A stretch of DNA of 28,434 nt from Fidelibacterota bacterium SCGC AAA003-L08 (lineage in GTDB: Bacteria; Fidelibacterota; Marinisomatia; SCGC-AAA003-L08; D37C17), in the NCBI GenBank assembly GCA_000405805.1, contig ASPJ01000011.1:1-28434 (forward strand), read 5' to 3'. Shown here piece by piece: positions 8,090 to 17,464 of the stretch; the stretch's first letter is position 1, and each line of letters opens with the position of its first letter. Below the pieces are notes generated by a model. That model did not search any database. It had not been told where the DNA came from and saw nothing but the letters and a program-made list of their open reading frames with translations. The position numbers were made by a program, and so were the translations under genes.

Positions 8090-9997
8090 ATGTCAAAAAT
8101 TATTGGGATAGATTTAGGAACTACAAATTCATGTGTTTCTGTTACAGAGGGTGGAAAACCTCTAATTATTACTAATGCAGAAGGGGAAAGAACCACTCCT
8201 TCAGTTATTGCTTTTACCTCAGAGGATGAAATTCTTATTGGCTCGCCTGCAAAAAGACAGGCTGTTACAAATCCTACTAATACAATTTTTTCGGCTAAGC
8301 GTTTTATAGGTAGAACATATGATGAAATTAAGGATGATGTATCGCTTTTACCTTATACAATTAAAAAAGGTAAAAATTCTAAAGTGAAAATTATTGCTAA
8401 TGATAAAGAATATGCACCAGAACAAATCAGCGCGATGCTACTTCAGAAATTAAAACAAACAGCTGAAGAACATTTAGGGCAAAAAATAACTGATGCAGTA
8501 ATTACAGTACCAGCATATTTTAATGATTCTCAAAGACAATCTACTAAAGATGCTGGTGTAATAGCAGGGCTGAATGTAAGAAGAATTATAAATGAGCCAA
8601 CAGCTGCTGCATTAGCTTATGGGTTAGAATCAAAAGAAGAAGATCGTAAAATTGCTGTTTTTGATTTAGGTGGAGGTACTTTTGATATTTCTATTCTTGA
8701 TATAGGAGATGGTGTTTTTGAAGTTCTTTCAACTAATGGTGATACACGTTTAGGAGGTGATGATTTTGATCAAATTATAGTTGATTGGATTATTAAAGAA
8801 TTTAAGAAAACTGAATCAATAAATCTTAGAGAAGATGCTATGGCATTACAGAGGCTGAGAGATGCCGCGGAAAAAGCAAAATGTGAATTATCAACATCTA
8901 AGCAAACTGATATAAATTTACCATTTATAACAGCAGATAATAATGGTCCTAAACATATGAACTTAAATTTAACAAGGGCTAAATTAGAAAGTTTATCATC
9001 TGAATTATTATCAAGAATGAAAAAGCCTTGTCTTACAGCTTTAAAAGATGCAAAAATAGATAAAAAAGATATACGTGATATTATTCTTGTTGGAGGGTCA
9101 ACAAGAATTCCAAAAGTTCAAGAATTAGTTAAAGAAATTTTTGGAAAAGAACCTAATAAAAGTGTAAATCCAGATGAGGTTGTTGCTCTAGGAGCGGCTA
9201 TTCAAGGTGGAGTAATGTCTGGAGATGCTGATGAAATAGTTTTATTAGATCTCACTCCATTATCTTTAGGGATTGAAACTTTAGGTGGTGTATCTACGAA
9301 GCTAATTGAGGCAAACAGTACTATACCATGTAAGAAAAGCCAAATTTTCTCTACATCAGCCGATAATCAGCCTGCAGTCGATATTAATATTAATCAAGGG
9401 GAAAGAGAAATGGCAGCCGATAATAAATCTCTTGGACGATTTATATTGGATGGCATACCTCAAGCGCCAAGAGGAACACCTCAGATTGAAGTTGTTTTTG
9501 ATATTGATTCTAATGGAATTTTAAATGTTTCTGCTACAGATAAAGCAACAGGGAAAGCCCAGTCGATTGCTATTGAAGCATCAGGGGCTCTTAGTGAAGA
9601 TGAAGTTCAAAAAATGAAAGATGAAGCCGAAGCTAATGCTGAATCAGATAAAACCAAACGTGATGAAATTGATGCTAGAAACTCTGCTGAACAATTGGTC
9701 TATCAAACAGAAACTCAATTAAAAGATTTAGACGAGAAACTATCTAATGATCAGAAAGAAACAATAAATAATAAAAAAGAAGAGTTGGCTTCAATCTTAA
9801 AAGATGGTGATATAGGGAGTATTAAGAGTAAAACTGAAGAGTTGAATAAAGTATGCTCTGATATATACCAGAGCATGTCATCTGACCAACAAACATCGCA
9901 AAATCCTTCTGATTCTGCTAGTTCTTCACAATCTCAAGGAGATGAAACTGTTGAGGATGCTGACTTTGAAGTAGTGGATGATGAATCAAAAAAATAA
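8090..9997 (+). CDS. dnaK: Chaperone DnaK (Hsp70)
   Basis: This ATP-dependent chaperone binds exposed hydrophobic peptides and works with DnaJ and GrpE. The 635 residues are full length. The ATPase domain shows the first phosphate loop (GIDLGTTNSCV, residues 6-16), EPTAAALAYGL, FDLGGGTFDISILD and the adenosine motif VGGSTRIPKVQ. The substrate-binding domain includes LTPLSLGIETLGGV and is followed by the helical lid and a Ser/Gln-rich tail. The protein ends in DADFEVVDDESKK, the acidic tail usual in bacterial DnaK. dnaJ and grpE are not adjacent. The gene sits 81 bases after clpC, and that spacer carries the palindrome cluster, so it may be transcribed both alone and with clpC. Confidence 0.98.
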   Translation: MSKIIGIDLGTTNSCVSVTEGGKPLIITNAEGERTTPSVIAFTSEDEILIGSPAKRQAVTNPTNTIFSAKRFIGRTYDEIKDDVSLLPYTIKKGKNSKVKIIANDKEYAPEQISAMLLQKLKQTAEEHLGQKITDAVITVPAYFNDSQRQSTKDAGVIAGLNVRRIINEPTAAALAYGLESKEEDRKIAVFDLGGGTFDISILDIGDGVFEVLSTNGDTRLGGDDFDQIIVDWIIKEFKKTESINLREDAMALQRLRDAAEKAKCELSTSKQTDINLPFITADNNGPKHMNLNLTRAKLESLSSELLSRMKKPCLTALKDAKIDKKDIRDIILVGGSTRIPKVQELVKEIFGKEPNKSVNPDEVVALGAAIQGGVMSGDADEIVLLDLTPLSLGIETLGGVSTKLIEANSTIPCKKSQIFSTSADNQPAVDININQGEREMAADNKSLGRFILDGIPQAPRGTPQIEVVFDIDSNGILNVSATDKATGKAQSIAIEASGALSEDEVQKMKDEAEANAESDKTKRDEIDARNSAEQLVYQTETQLKDLDEKLSNDQKETINNKKEELASILKDGDIGSIKSKTEELNKVCSDIYQSMSSDQQTSQNPSDSASSSQSQGDETVEDADFEVVDDESKK

Positions 9998-10006
9998 TCA
10001 TTTCAT

Positions 10007-10034
10007 TTAACATATATAATGAAACTTTTATAAT
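10007..10034 (+). promoter_or_regulatory. Sigma-70-like promoter for tamB operon
   Basis: TTAACA at 10007-10012 (one mismatch to the -35 consensus) and a perfect TATAAT at 10029-10034 are separated by 16 bases. Transcription would begin near 10041, about 13 bases before the tamB ATG. The spacer also contains a 7-base inverted repeat (TTTCATT 10001-10007, AATGAAA 10018-10024), which might be an operator. No Shine-Dalgarno is visible before tamB. The promoter matches consensus but is unproven, and AT-rich DNA gives many chance hits. Confidence 0.45.
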
Positions 10035-10053
10035 GTAAATTTGTAACATACTT

Positions 10054-13000
10054 ATGGTTATTTTATCAAGATTCAGTAAATATATTTTTAAATTCATATT
10101 ATGGCTGGCACTTTTTATATTAGCATTAGTTCTATTATTTTTATATAAACCTTCCTATTTTTTAAATAATATTGAAAGTTATTTTAGTAATTCTTTAGAA
10201 GGCTATTTCTTTGACGCCAATGTTCAAATTGATGATATTGAAGGCAACTTCTTTTCTGGATTCAATATTAATAATATTAATATTTCGAATGCATCATCTT
10301 CAATCTTAGATTTAAAAAATATATCAATTAAACCAAGCTTAAAAAATATTTTCTATGGGAAACTTGTTTTTAATTCAATAAAGATAGATAAATTAATGGC
10401 ACAAGATTTATCTAAAATCAAACTTAATTCTAAGTTTAATTCTAAGAAGACATCATTTATTCCTTCGATAACCATTAATAAGATTGCTGTTGAGAATGGG
10501 AAAATTCATTATAAAAATAAAGACATTTCATTTACCCTGGCATTGAGCGCATTGATTACAGGGAAAGATATTGAAGCTGATTTTGAAAAAATAGATATAA
10601 ATGTTGACCACAATAAATATTATTCTAGTAAAGGCTCTATATTGCTATCTAAAGAAAATCTTTTAATTGATAATTTTAAATTTCAGGATGAATATGGCCT
10701 AGAAGCTAATATATATATAGATTTAAATTTATTTCCATTAGCAGTTGATGATATCGATATATCATTGACAAAAGCAAATTTAACTATAGATAAAAATATT
10801 TCTATTTCAGACATTTATTTATCATTGAATGAAAAAAATAGTAATTATGAATACATTTCACGATTATATACTACTTTTAATAATCAAAAAGAATATATTG
10901 ATATTAATTTTAATTATATGAATGATACATTCTCTTTTAATTTAGAGAACCAAAATATTGCAAATAATATATTTAGTATAGATGGTTTTTATGATTTACT
11001 CAGTAGTAATGGCGAGCTTAATATTATTTCAGATTTTAATAACCTGCTTGCTCTTAATGGAAAAATAGGATTTTTAATTAATACTATTTCCAATATTGAT
11101 TTGAATCTATCCCTTGAGAGTTGCTACTATAATGATTATAATTTTAATAAAATATTGGGACAATTGACTTATAATGATAAATTGTTAATTAGCTCTAATT
11201 TAATATTTAAAGATATCAATCAATCTGAATGGATAATAAATGATTTAAATTTAAGGTCTTTTGATGATTTTTCTTTTTCAGGCACACTGAAATCTCCTAA
11301 CTATACTTCTAAATATCTACTTGATTGGGATATATTGAATACAAAAGATTTTTATTTTAAAAATTTATTTTTATCATACAAATATAATAGGAGCAAAGGG
11401 TTGTCTGATTTTCATATAAATGGAGTTTCTGATAAAATGAAAATTGGAGATTTGATTACATTTAACTCATCTTATAGTATATCATACTATAATAAATTGA
11501 ATCAACTTTTATTCACCTCAGAAAAAGGACAACTTCAGGATCATTTATTCGATTTAATTGATTTGAGTTATGTTAACAATCAATTGGTGTTGATATCAAA
11601 CAATGATAAGTCAGGTGAATTTTTAGATATTCAGTTAGATTTTATTGATTCGAATATTTTTTTAAATAAATTTAGTGGAAAAATTAATAATACAAGAATT
11701 GATATCAAGAAGGTTCTTATAGATAGAACAGATGATTATTATATAGCTTCAAATGTAGATATACTTTTAGATAAGGGTATAATTGTTGGAGACTTTAAGT
11801 ATAAAAATATATATGATTATTCAATGAATTTAATGTTAAATGATATTGATTTATATAAAATTGATAAACTTATGTTTTTAAATAATTATTACTCAGGTAT
11901 TGCAAGTGGTGACTTATACTTTTCTAATATTGATTCCGATCCTCTCTTTATGACTGATTTAATTATTGATAATTTTAAATTTGATAATTTTCAATATGAG
12001 GAAGCTAAATTGTCAGCATCTTTTAAAAATAATGTTTTATCTTTTAATCATTTTGAAGCTTTTTCAGATAGTTCATCATTTAATATAGCAGGTTTTATTG
12101 AGCTCAGGGAGGAATCTAGAGATGGGCAGCTGTCTAAGAATAATAATATAGAACTTAAGGGGGATGTTAAGAATTTCAATATATCACTGTTAGATAAATA
12201 TTCCCCTTGGGCAATTAATATGGATGGATTAATGACGTCAGATATATCTATATCCGGAGTACTTAGCAATTTACGCTTTGAAATGTTTCCAACTATATTG
12301 AATCCCAAATTTGATAAAGTTATAGGTGATAAGATTACAGGTAAGATTTCATATAAGAATAATAGATTGTATTTTTCTGATGTGATAGGGAAGACAAAAT
12401 TTGGAGAATATAGTATTAGAGGTTCTTTGCCAGTCAACTTCAATTATTATTTTGTTAAAAATATAGATGAATACCCTGTCTATATTGATGTTGAAGGCAC
12501 ATCAACCTCTGCAGAATTAATTGTTCCTTATTTTCCATTCATTAAGAAATTATCTGGAATATTCAATTATACACTAAACATACATGGCAATTATCAAAAT
12601 ATAATACGTGATGGAGAAATTGTTATCAATGATGCTGAACTAAATATTTTACAATTAGACAATACTATTAAAAATATTAATGCTTATGCCTTAATTGATA
12701 ATAATCGATTGATACTCAACCATTTTTCGGCTAGTTTATTTCAAGAAGGAGATGGTATGAATTTAATTGATGAACTTGCTACATCTATGCGAGACATCCT
12801 TGGTTCTAAGAATATTTCAAAGAATAATATCAATTTATCAGGAAGCATTAACCTAGAATCTTTTTTTAATCCAGATTTATCAATTAGTATAATTGGTAAT
12901 AATAATTATTTATCAAGTTCCTATGGACAGTTCGAAGGTTTTGCGTCTTCTAATATTACTATCACAGGACAAGATACAATGTTAATCTCAGGGGAATTTG

Positions 13001-13803
13001 AGCCAAAGTTTAATCAATTTACACTATTTGATGTTGAAAACAGGAAATTGTCGAATCAAGATATTGGAATGATCACTAATAATCATTTTATTGCATATGA
13101 TATATTTATTCCTTTCCCAAATGGAATAAAAATTAAATCTGATAATATTAATCTATTCCTTGAAGGCGAAATGAATCTTGCATCTTTTTCAAATAACAAT
13201 GTTTCGATATCAGGAAAAGCAAATATTATTGATGGAAGTTTCTTTTATAATGGAAATGAATTTTATAATACTCAAGGAACTATTTTGATAGACCCAGTTA
13301 TTAAAAGTCCATATATCGAGTTGCATTCAATGACTGACATATATGAAGATAATATCAATGTTTCGTTCATTGGATATACGGATAATCCTAATTTAATTTT
13401 AGAATCGACTATGCCAAATTATAGCCAAAGTGATATTTTGCAGTTGTTAACATTTAGAGATAAAAATATGAACAACTCTATTACAGAACCATTTGGGAAT
13501 GTCATAGGAAGCTATTTGGAAACTCAATTAGAAAAAAATATCACCCTGTATACTAATCTAGATGAATTTAGAGTCCAACACTCAGGATCATTGATGGAAG
13601 GGTTTAACGACTCTGATATTAATGTTTTGCTTGGTAAAAGGATTTCTAATAAGCTCTACTTGAATACGAGGATTAATCTAAATAATAATAACTTGAATGA
13701 GTATGAAATGTCTTATAGAGTTAGCGACAAATCATCAGTTGTAGCTAAAGTCGATGATAATAAATACTGGCAGTTAAATTATAGATTTAAATATAAATAT
13801 TAA
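10054..13803 (+). CDS. tamB: TamB/YtfN-family (DUF490) inter-membrane protein
   Basis: TamB is an AsmA-like bridge protein, anchored in the inner membrane and spanning the periplasm. Family members are implicated in phospholipid transport to, and protein assembly in, the outer membrane. The 1249 residues begin with one membrane anchor (about 9-31). A very long region rich in short beta strands follows, with frequent Asn/Ile/Asp/Ser alternation, as expected of the beta-taco groove. The C-terminal DUF490 region is recognisable from about 1075: TQGTILIDPVIKSPYIEL, MPNYSQSDILQLLTFRD and GSYLETQLEK. The gene lies 5 bases before a three-POTRA Omp85 gene, the usual tamB-tamA partnership though in reversed order. 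Sequence conservation is low outside the C-terminus, as is normal. The family call is secure. Confidence 0.9.
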   Translation: MVILSRFSKYIFKFILWLALFILALVLLFLYKPSYFLNNIESYFSNSLEGYFFDANVQIDDIEGNFFSGFNINNINISNASSSILDLKNISIKPSLKNIFYGKLVFNSIKIDKLMAQDLSKIKLNSKFNSKKTSFIPSITINKIAVENGKIHYKNKDISFTLALSALITGKDIEADFEKIDINVDHNKYYSSKGSILLSKENLLIDNFKFQDEYGLEANIYIDLNLFPLAVDDIDISLTKANLTIDKNISISDIYLSLNEKNSNYEYISRLYTTFNNQKEYIDINFNYMNDTFSFNLENQNIANNIFSIDGFYDLLSSNGELNIISDFNNLLALNGKIGFLINTISNIDLNLSLESCYYNDYNFNKILGQLTYNDKLLISSNLIFKDINQSEWIINDLNLRSFDDFSFSGTLKSPNYTSKYLLDWDILNTKDFYFKNLFLSYKYNRSKGLSDFHINGVSDKMKIGDLITFNSSYSISYYNKLNQLLFTSEKGQLQDHLFDLIDLSYVNNQLVLISNNDKSGEFLDIQLDFIDSNIFLNKFSGKINNTRIDIKKVLIDRTDDYYIASNVDILLDKGIIVGDFKYKNIYDYSMNLMLNDIDLYKIDKLMFLNNYYSGIASGDLYFSNIDSDPLFMTDLIIDNFKFDNFQYEEAKLSASFKNNVLSFNHFEAFSDSSSFNIAGFIELREESRDGQLSKNNNIELKGDVKNFNISLLDKYSPWAINMDGLMTSDISISGVLSNLRFEMFPTILNPKFDKVIGDKITGKISYKNNRLYFSDVIGKTKFGEYSIRGSLPVNFNYYFVKNIDEYPVYIDVEGTSTSAELIVPYFPFIKKLSGIFNYTLNIHGNYQNIIRDGEIVINDAELNILQLDNTIKNINAYALIDNNRLILNHFSASLFQEGDGMNLIDELATSMRDILGSKNISKNNINLSGSINLESFFNPDLSISIIGNNNYLSSSYGQFEGFASSNITITGQDTMLISGEFEPKFNQFTLFDVENRKLSNQDIGMITNNHFIAYDIFIPFPNGIKIKSDNINLFLEGEMNLASFSNNNVSISGKANIIDGSFFYNGNEFYNTQGTILIDPVIKSPYIELHSMTDIYEDNINVSFIGYTDNPNLILESTMPNYSQSDILQLLTFRDKNMNNSITEPFGNVIGSYLETQLEKNITLYTNLDEFRVQHSGSLMEGFNDSDINVLLGKRISNKLYLNTRINLNNNNLNEYEMSYRVSDKSSVVAKVDDNKYWQLNYRFKYKY

Positions 13804-13808
13804 ATAGC

Positions 13809-15545
13809 ATGAAGCAGATAAAGTTTCTACTCCTTATATTTGTATTTTTTAATCTCTGTTTTTCAATTAATAAAGTTTATGTTTTTGATATAACATTTAA
13901 AGGCAATGCTAATATTAAAAGTATTGAGTTGGCAGATTTGCTTAGACTACAGAAAAAAACTCTATTTACAACAACAGAGTTTAAAAGCAATAAATTAAAT
14001 TTAGATTTAATCACATTACAATCATACTATAAGTCAAATGGTTATTTAGATATCAATATAGACTATTCATACAATCATATTGATGATTATAATATATCCA
14101 TACTATTTATTATATCTGAAGGTGTCCAGTATCAAATAAACAATATATCGATTACGGGAAATAAGTCGTTTGATGATAATTATATATTAGATTTAATTAA
14201 TGTCAATTCAAGAAATTACAATCCAATAGATATAAGAAATAAATTAATGGATTTAAAAGATGAGTATTTAAAGATTGGAAAAATTAATATTTCTATTAAT
14301 GAAAGTATTACTAAATATGATTCATTGATAGATTTGCAGATCGATATTTCTGAGGGAAGAAGATTTTATATTGATAATATTCTGATTTCTGGACTGGAAG
14401 ATATTGACACAGAACTAGTTTTGAGAGAATTAACATTTAATAGGGGGGATATATATAATGTAACTAGAATTAATCAATCTAAAACTCATTTATTTGAATC
14501 TCAGTTATTTAGTTCTATTGAAATTTTTCCATACATAGAATCTGATACTACTATTATTTTAGATATACGATTGAGAGAATTAGAAAAAAGAGAGTTGGAA
14601 TTTCAAGCAGGTATTGGCCAACTTCCTTCGAATAAAGGTGATTTGCCTATTTCTGCGATTAATGTTTCAGGAAGCATTGATAGAGGTAATTTATTTAATA
14701 GTGCAGCAAAAGCATCTTTTAAGGCTGAATTTGGCCTAAGTTATATTAATAATAATACATTTTATAGGTCTTATTATGAATTGGGTCTATATAGCCCTTG
14801 GTTTATCAATATTCGTATTCCATTTAGACTAAAGGTTTATAGCCAGAATATATTATTTGATAAATTTGCGCTGGGAGATAAAAGATTAGGTTTTATTGCT
14901 TATGTGGAAAATTATAGATCATCAAATCCATACTTGTCATTAGGCTTAGTCACTGAATTCTTTGAATCTGAGAATAATAGAAGTATATATGTATCATATA
15001 TAAAACATAACATAGATGATTTCATTAATCCTAAAGGAGGATATTATATATCAATAAACCCTAGGTTGAACGGAACTTTTCTGGGAGGGGAATATAATTA
15101 TTTGAAAACTGATATAGAATTCAAAAGTTTTAGAAGTATTTTTAATAATGCAGTTTATGCTTTTAGATTTAAAAGTGGTTTTATTTATGCTATTAATTAC
15201 ATAGATAATCAATCAGAAATCCCAGATTTTGATAAATTTTTTTTAGGTGGTTCATCATCTCTTAGAGGATGGGTTAGTCCATTAGATTATAATGGTGAGG
15301 AAGGAGGACTGTCAAGAATATTGGTAAATTCGGAAATCAGAATTCCATTATATAAAATGATAGGAGTGGAATTCTTTTATGATGCAGGATTAATTGATTT
15401 TCCAGATTCGGAAAGTAATTTTAACTGGAATATTGGCTGGGGGATTACTGTTATATCAAGTTTAGGGCCTCTACGTTTAGACTTTGCATTTAAAGAAGGA
15501 GTGGGGCGAAGCACTGTGCAATTATCACTTTTAAATATGTTCTGA
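13809..15545 (+). CDS. tamA: Omp85-family outer-membrane protein, TamA-like
   Basis: This is an outer-membrane barrel of the BamA/TamA family that inserts or assembles other outer-membrane proteins. The 578 residues begin with a signal peptide (MKQIKFLLLIFVFFNLCFS, cleavage near 19-20). About three POTRA domains follow (roughly 22-103, 104-181 and 182-255), then a 16-strand-type barrel to the end. The barrel has the loop-6 motif GGSSSLRGW (the VRGF equivalent), a GPLRLDFAF strand and a C-terminal phenylalanine. Three POTRAs and the adjacent tamB argue for TamA; BamA usually has five. If this genome has no other Omp85, it could serve as BamA. The spacing to tamB is 5 bases, so the two are almost certainly co-expressed. 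Confidence 0.85.
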   Translation: MKQIKFLLLIFVFFNLCFSINKVYVFDITFKGNANIKSIELADLLRLQKKTLFTTTEFKSNKLNLDLITLQSYYKSNGYLDINIDYSYNHIDDYNISILFIISEGVQYQINNISITGNKSFDDNYILDLINVNSRNYNPIDIRNKLMDLKDEYLKIGKINISINESITKYDSLIDLQIDISEGRRFYIDNILISGLEDIDTELVLRELTFNRGDIYNVTRINQSKTHLFESQLFSSIEIFPYIESDTTIILDIRLRELEKRELEFQAGIGQLPSNKGDLPISAINVSGSIDRGNLFNSAAKASFKAEFGLSYINNNTFYRSYYELGLYSPWFINIRIPFRLKVYSQNILFDKFALGDKRLGFIAYVENYRSSNPYLSLGLVTEFFESENNRSIYVSYIKHNIDDFINPKGGYYISINPRLNGTFLGGEYNYLKTDIEFKSFRSIFNNAVYAFRFKSGFIYAINYIDNQSEIPDFDKFFLGGSSSLRGWVSPLDYNGEEGGLSRILVNSEIRIPLYKMIGVEFFYDAGLIDFPDSESNFNWNIGWGITVISSLGPLRLDFAFKEGVGRSTVQLSLLNMF

Positions 15546-15575
15546 TATTGATTTGATATTAACTTATAATTATAT

Positions 15576-16256
15576 ATGAATAGAAAAATATATATTAATA
15601 GAACTCTTAGCAACTATTTAGTATTAATAACTACTTTAATATGTTTTGTGTTTTCACAAGAATCTATATCTATTGATTCAGACGATTTATTCGAATATAA
15701 AATTCAGCCAGGTGATAATTTATGGAATATTGCAAAAGAGTATAATTCTAGTGTCCAACATATAAAAATACTGAATAATCTAAAATCAGAGACAATACAA
15801 GCTGATTGGCTAATACAAATTCCAGGCAAAGAATATATTAGAGTTATGGACCTGAATAAATTATGGATAAAGGGCATTGAATTGAGGAAAGATGCTAAAT
15901 TGATGGAGTCAATCACATCATTCAAAAGAATAGTTAATGAAGACTTGGATGATAATCTTTCAAGCCAATCTCAGTTTCAAATAGCAGATATATATTTAAA
16001 TGATATAAACAATTATACTTTTGCAATACAGAACTTCAAAAAAGTTCTGAAAAACTATCCCAGTTCAGAAGAAACAAAGAAATCAATATTTATGCTAGGC
16101 TATATTCACTCAAATTATATAGAGTCTTATAGTGATGCTATTTTCTATTACACTATGTTTTTGGAAAAATATCCTAATGATGATTTATCTCATTCAGTTA
16201 ATTATGAATTAGATTTATTAGATTCCTTGAATATTTTAAATCAGTTAAAAAAATAA
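15576..16256 (+). CDS. Secreted LysM and TPR repeat protein
   Basis: This is probably a periplasmic or cell-wall-associated protein. The 226 residues have a hydrophobic N-terminal segment (about 12-27) ending FVFSQ, a likely signal peptide without a lipobox cysteine. A LysM peptidoglycan-binding domain follows at about 40-83 (YKIQPGDNLWNIAKEY, ending LIQIP). About three TPR-like helical repeats lie from 95 to 215 (for example SQFQIADIYLND, AIQNFKKVLKNYPSSEE, AIFYYTMFLEKYPNDD). The TPR part resembles the YbgF/CpoB and BamD type. It follows the tamA-like gene by 30 bases, so a role in envelope assembly or peptidoglycan-outer membrane contact is a reasonable inference. The exact function is not recognised. 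No Shine-Dalgarno is visible before the ATG. Confidence 0.75.
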   Translation: MNRKIYINRTLSNYLVLITTLICFVFSQESISIDSDDLFEYKIQPGDNLWNIAKEYNSSVQHIKILNNLKSETIQADWLIQIPGKEYIRVMDLNKLWIKGIELRKDAKLMESITSFKRIVNEDLDDNLSSQSQFQIADIYLNDINNYTFAIQNFKKVLKNYPSSEETKKSIFMLGYIHSNYIESYSDAIFYYTMFLEKYPNDDLSHSVNYELDLLDSLNILNQLKK

Positions 16257-16303
16257 CGAATTAAGAATAAATCTATTATTCAAATATATGTAAATTCATC
16301 TTA

Positions 16304-16354
16304 TTGATATGTAAATTATTTATCAATTTTAAATTAACTTTGTAGCATGAAAGG
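16304..16354 (+). promoter_or_regulatory. efp upstream region: possible promoter, ribosome binding site
   Basis: The 90-base gap before efp is strongly AT-rich. TTGATA at 16304-16309 is a one-mismatch -35, but no good -10 lies 16-18 bases downstream. ATTGATA (16303-16309) and TATCAAT (16321-16327) form a 7-base inverted repeat that could be an operator or chance. GAAAGG at 16349-16354 is a clear ribosome binding site, 10 bases before the ATG at 16365. It would fall inside the coding region if the upstream ATG at 16347 were used, so it decides the start. Confidence 0.35.
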
Positions 16355-16364
16355 TTGTATGCTT

Positions 16365-16928
16365 ATGGCAGATACTTCAAATTTTAAAAATGGCCTAATA
16401 ATGAATCGAAAAAACGCTCTTTGGAAAATTGTTGAATTTCTACATGTAAAGCCAGGAAAAGGTCCGGCATTTGTAAGGACAAAGTTAAAAAATATTAAAA
16501 CTGGTCGAGTAGTTGATGAAACATTTAGGGCGGGTGAAAAAATTCAAGAGGTGCGTATTGAAGCAAGAAATTATAACTATTTATATAAAGATGGTGAAAA
16601 CTATGTTTTTATGGATAATGAAACATTCGAACAAATTGAACTAACTCATAAACATACTAAAGGTGTAAATGAATTTTTAATAGAAAATACTACTGTTACA
16701 ATTGCATTTAATGATACTGAGCCAATTGAAGTTAGAATTCCTCAGCATATGAATCTCAAAATTGTCGAAACAGATCCAGGAGAAAAAGGAAATACTGCTC
16801 AAGGAGGAACAAAACCTGCAACATTAGAAACCGGTACAATTATACAAGTTCCTTTATTTGTTCAGATAGGGGAAATTGTACGGATTGATACAAAAGATAA
16901 AAAATATATTGAAAGAATTAAGTCTTAA
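16365..16928 (+). CDS. efp: Translation elongation factor P
   Basis: EF-P binds between the ribosomal P and E sites and relieves stalling at consecutive prolines. The usual family beginning, MADTSNFKNGL, together with GAAAGG upstream, favours the start at 16365 over the ATGs at 16347 and 16359. This gives 187 residues, the normal length. The KOW-like domain I carries the tip loop PGKGPAF with Lys-32, the residue modified in E. coli-type EF-P. Two OB-fold domains follow, with the family signature near GTKPATLETGTIIQVPLFVQIGE. No EpmA/EpmB/EarP modification gene is adjacent. It heads the common efp-accB-accC cluster, with accB starting 2 bases later. Confidence 0.96.
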   Translation: MADTSNFKNGLIMNRKNALWKIVEFLHVKPGKGPAFVRTKLKNIKTGRVVDETFRAGEKIQEVRIEARNYNYLYKDGENYVFMDNETFEQIELTHKHTKGVNEFLIENTTVTIAFNDTEPIEVRIPQHMNLKIVETDPGEKGNTAQGGTKPATLETGTIIQVPLFVQIGEIVRIDTKDKKYIERIKS

Positions 16929-16930
16929 AG

Positions 16931-17464
16931 ATGTTAAAAGATAGAATTAAAAAATTAATAAGTTTAATAGAAAATACAGAAATAGAAGAAATAGAAGTCT
17001 CATCTTTTTGGGGAGCTCAAAAAATCCGATTGTCAAAAACTAATTCATCGCAAAAGACTATAATAGCTAACCAACCTCCTAATATTCCGCAAAATAATAA
17101 TATTGTAGTTGAAAATGATAAATCTGAGATACTTGCCGACTCTAAATCGTCTAGTGTTACTACGCCAACTGTTCCACTCACTCATTCTGGAGAAGAAGAC
17201 TATTCTGATAAGTCTAAGTTTAAAATAATTGTAGCTCCTCTGGTTGGAACATTTTATTCGTGTCCAAAACCAGGCAATCCAGCATATATCAATATAGGTG
17301 ATCAAGTTGACAAAGGAATGACTGTATGTATTATTGAAGCGATGAAGATTTTTAATGATATAGAGTGTGAATTTTCAGGAAAGTTAGTAGAAGTATATGT
17401 AGATGATGGAAGTCCCGTAGAATACGGTCAAGAACTTTTTGTTCTTAAAATTGAGAATGTTTAA
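16931..17464 (+). CDS. accB: Biotin carboxyl carrier protein of acetyl-CoA carboxylase
   Basis: AccB carries the biotin that shuttles CO2 between biotin carboxylase and carboxyltransferase in the first step of fatty acid synthesis. The 177 residues have a helical N-terminus and a flexible Asn/Ser/Pro-rich linker (about 38-92). The biotinyl domain follows (about 97-175). It contains the thumb-type segment APLVGTFYSCPKPGNPAY and the biotinylation motif EAMK with Lys-139. Length is slightly above E. coli AccB (156) because of the linker. The stop overlaps the accC start by 8 bases (ATGTTTAA), consistent with stoichiometric expression of the pair. The carboxyltransferase genes accA and accD are not in the window. 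Confidence 0.95.
   Translation: MLKDRIKKLISLIENTEIEEIEVSSFWGAQKIRLSKTNSSQKTIIANQPPNIPQNNNIVVENDKSEILADSKSSSVTTPTVPLTHSGEEDYSDKSKFKIIVAPLVGTFYSCPKPGNPAYINIGDQVDKGMTVCIIEAMKIFNDIECEFSGKLVEVYVDDGSPVEYGQELFVLKIENV

Noticed and set aside
10001..10024. Inverted repeat after dnaK as a terminator
   Set aside because: The 7-base stem is AT-rich with a 10-base loop and no clean U tract. It overlaps a better promoter match, so it is mentioned only as a possible operator.
10036..10043. Bacteroidetes-type -7 box TAAATTTG before tamB, and TAACTTTG at 16335-16342 before efp
   Set aside because: Both fit TAnnTTTG, but neither has a TTG at the required distance of about 19-21 bases upstream. The match is likely by chance in AT-rich DNA.
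12048..12443. 131-codon minus-strand frame inside tamB, and other antisense frames within known genes
   Set aside because: They lie wholly opposite well-supported coding regions, have no recognisable domains and show no ribosome binding sites.
17439..17456. Upstream ATG of accC (six extra residues)
   Set aside because: The family begins at MFKKVLIANRGE, encoded from 17457. The extra residues lie inside accB.
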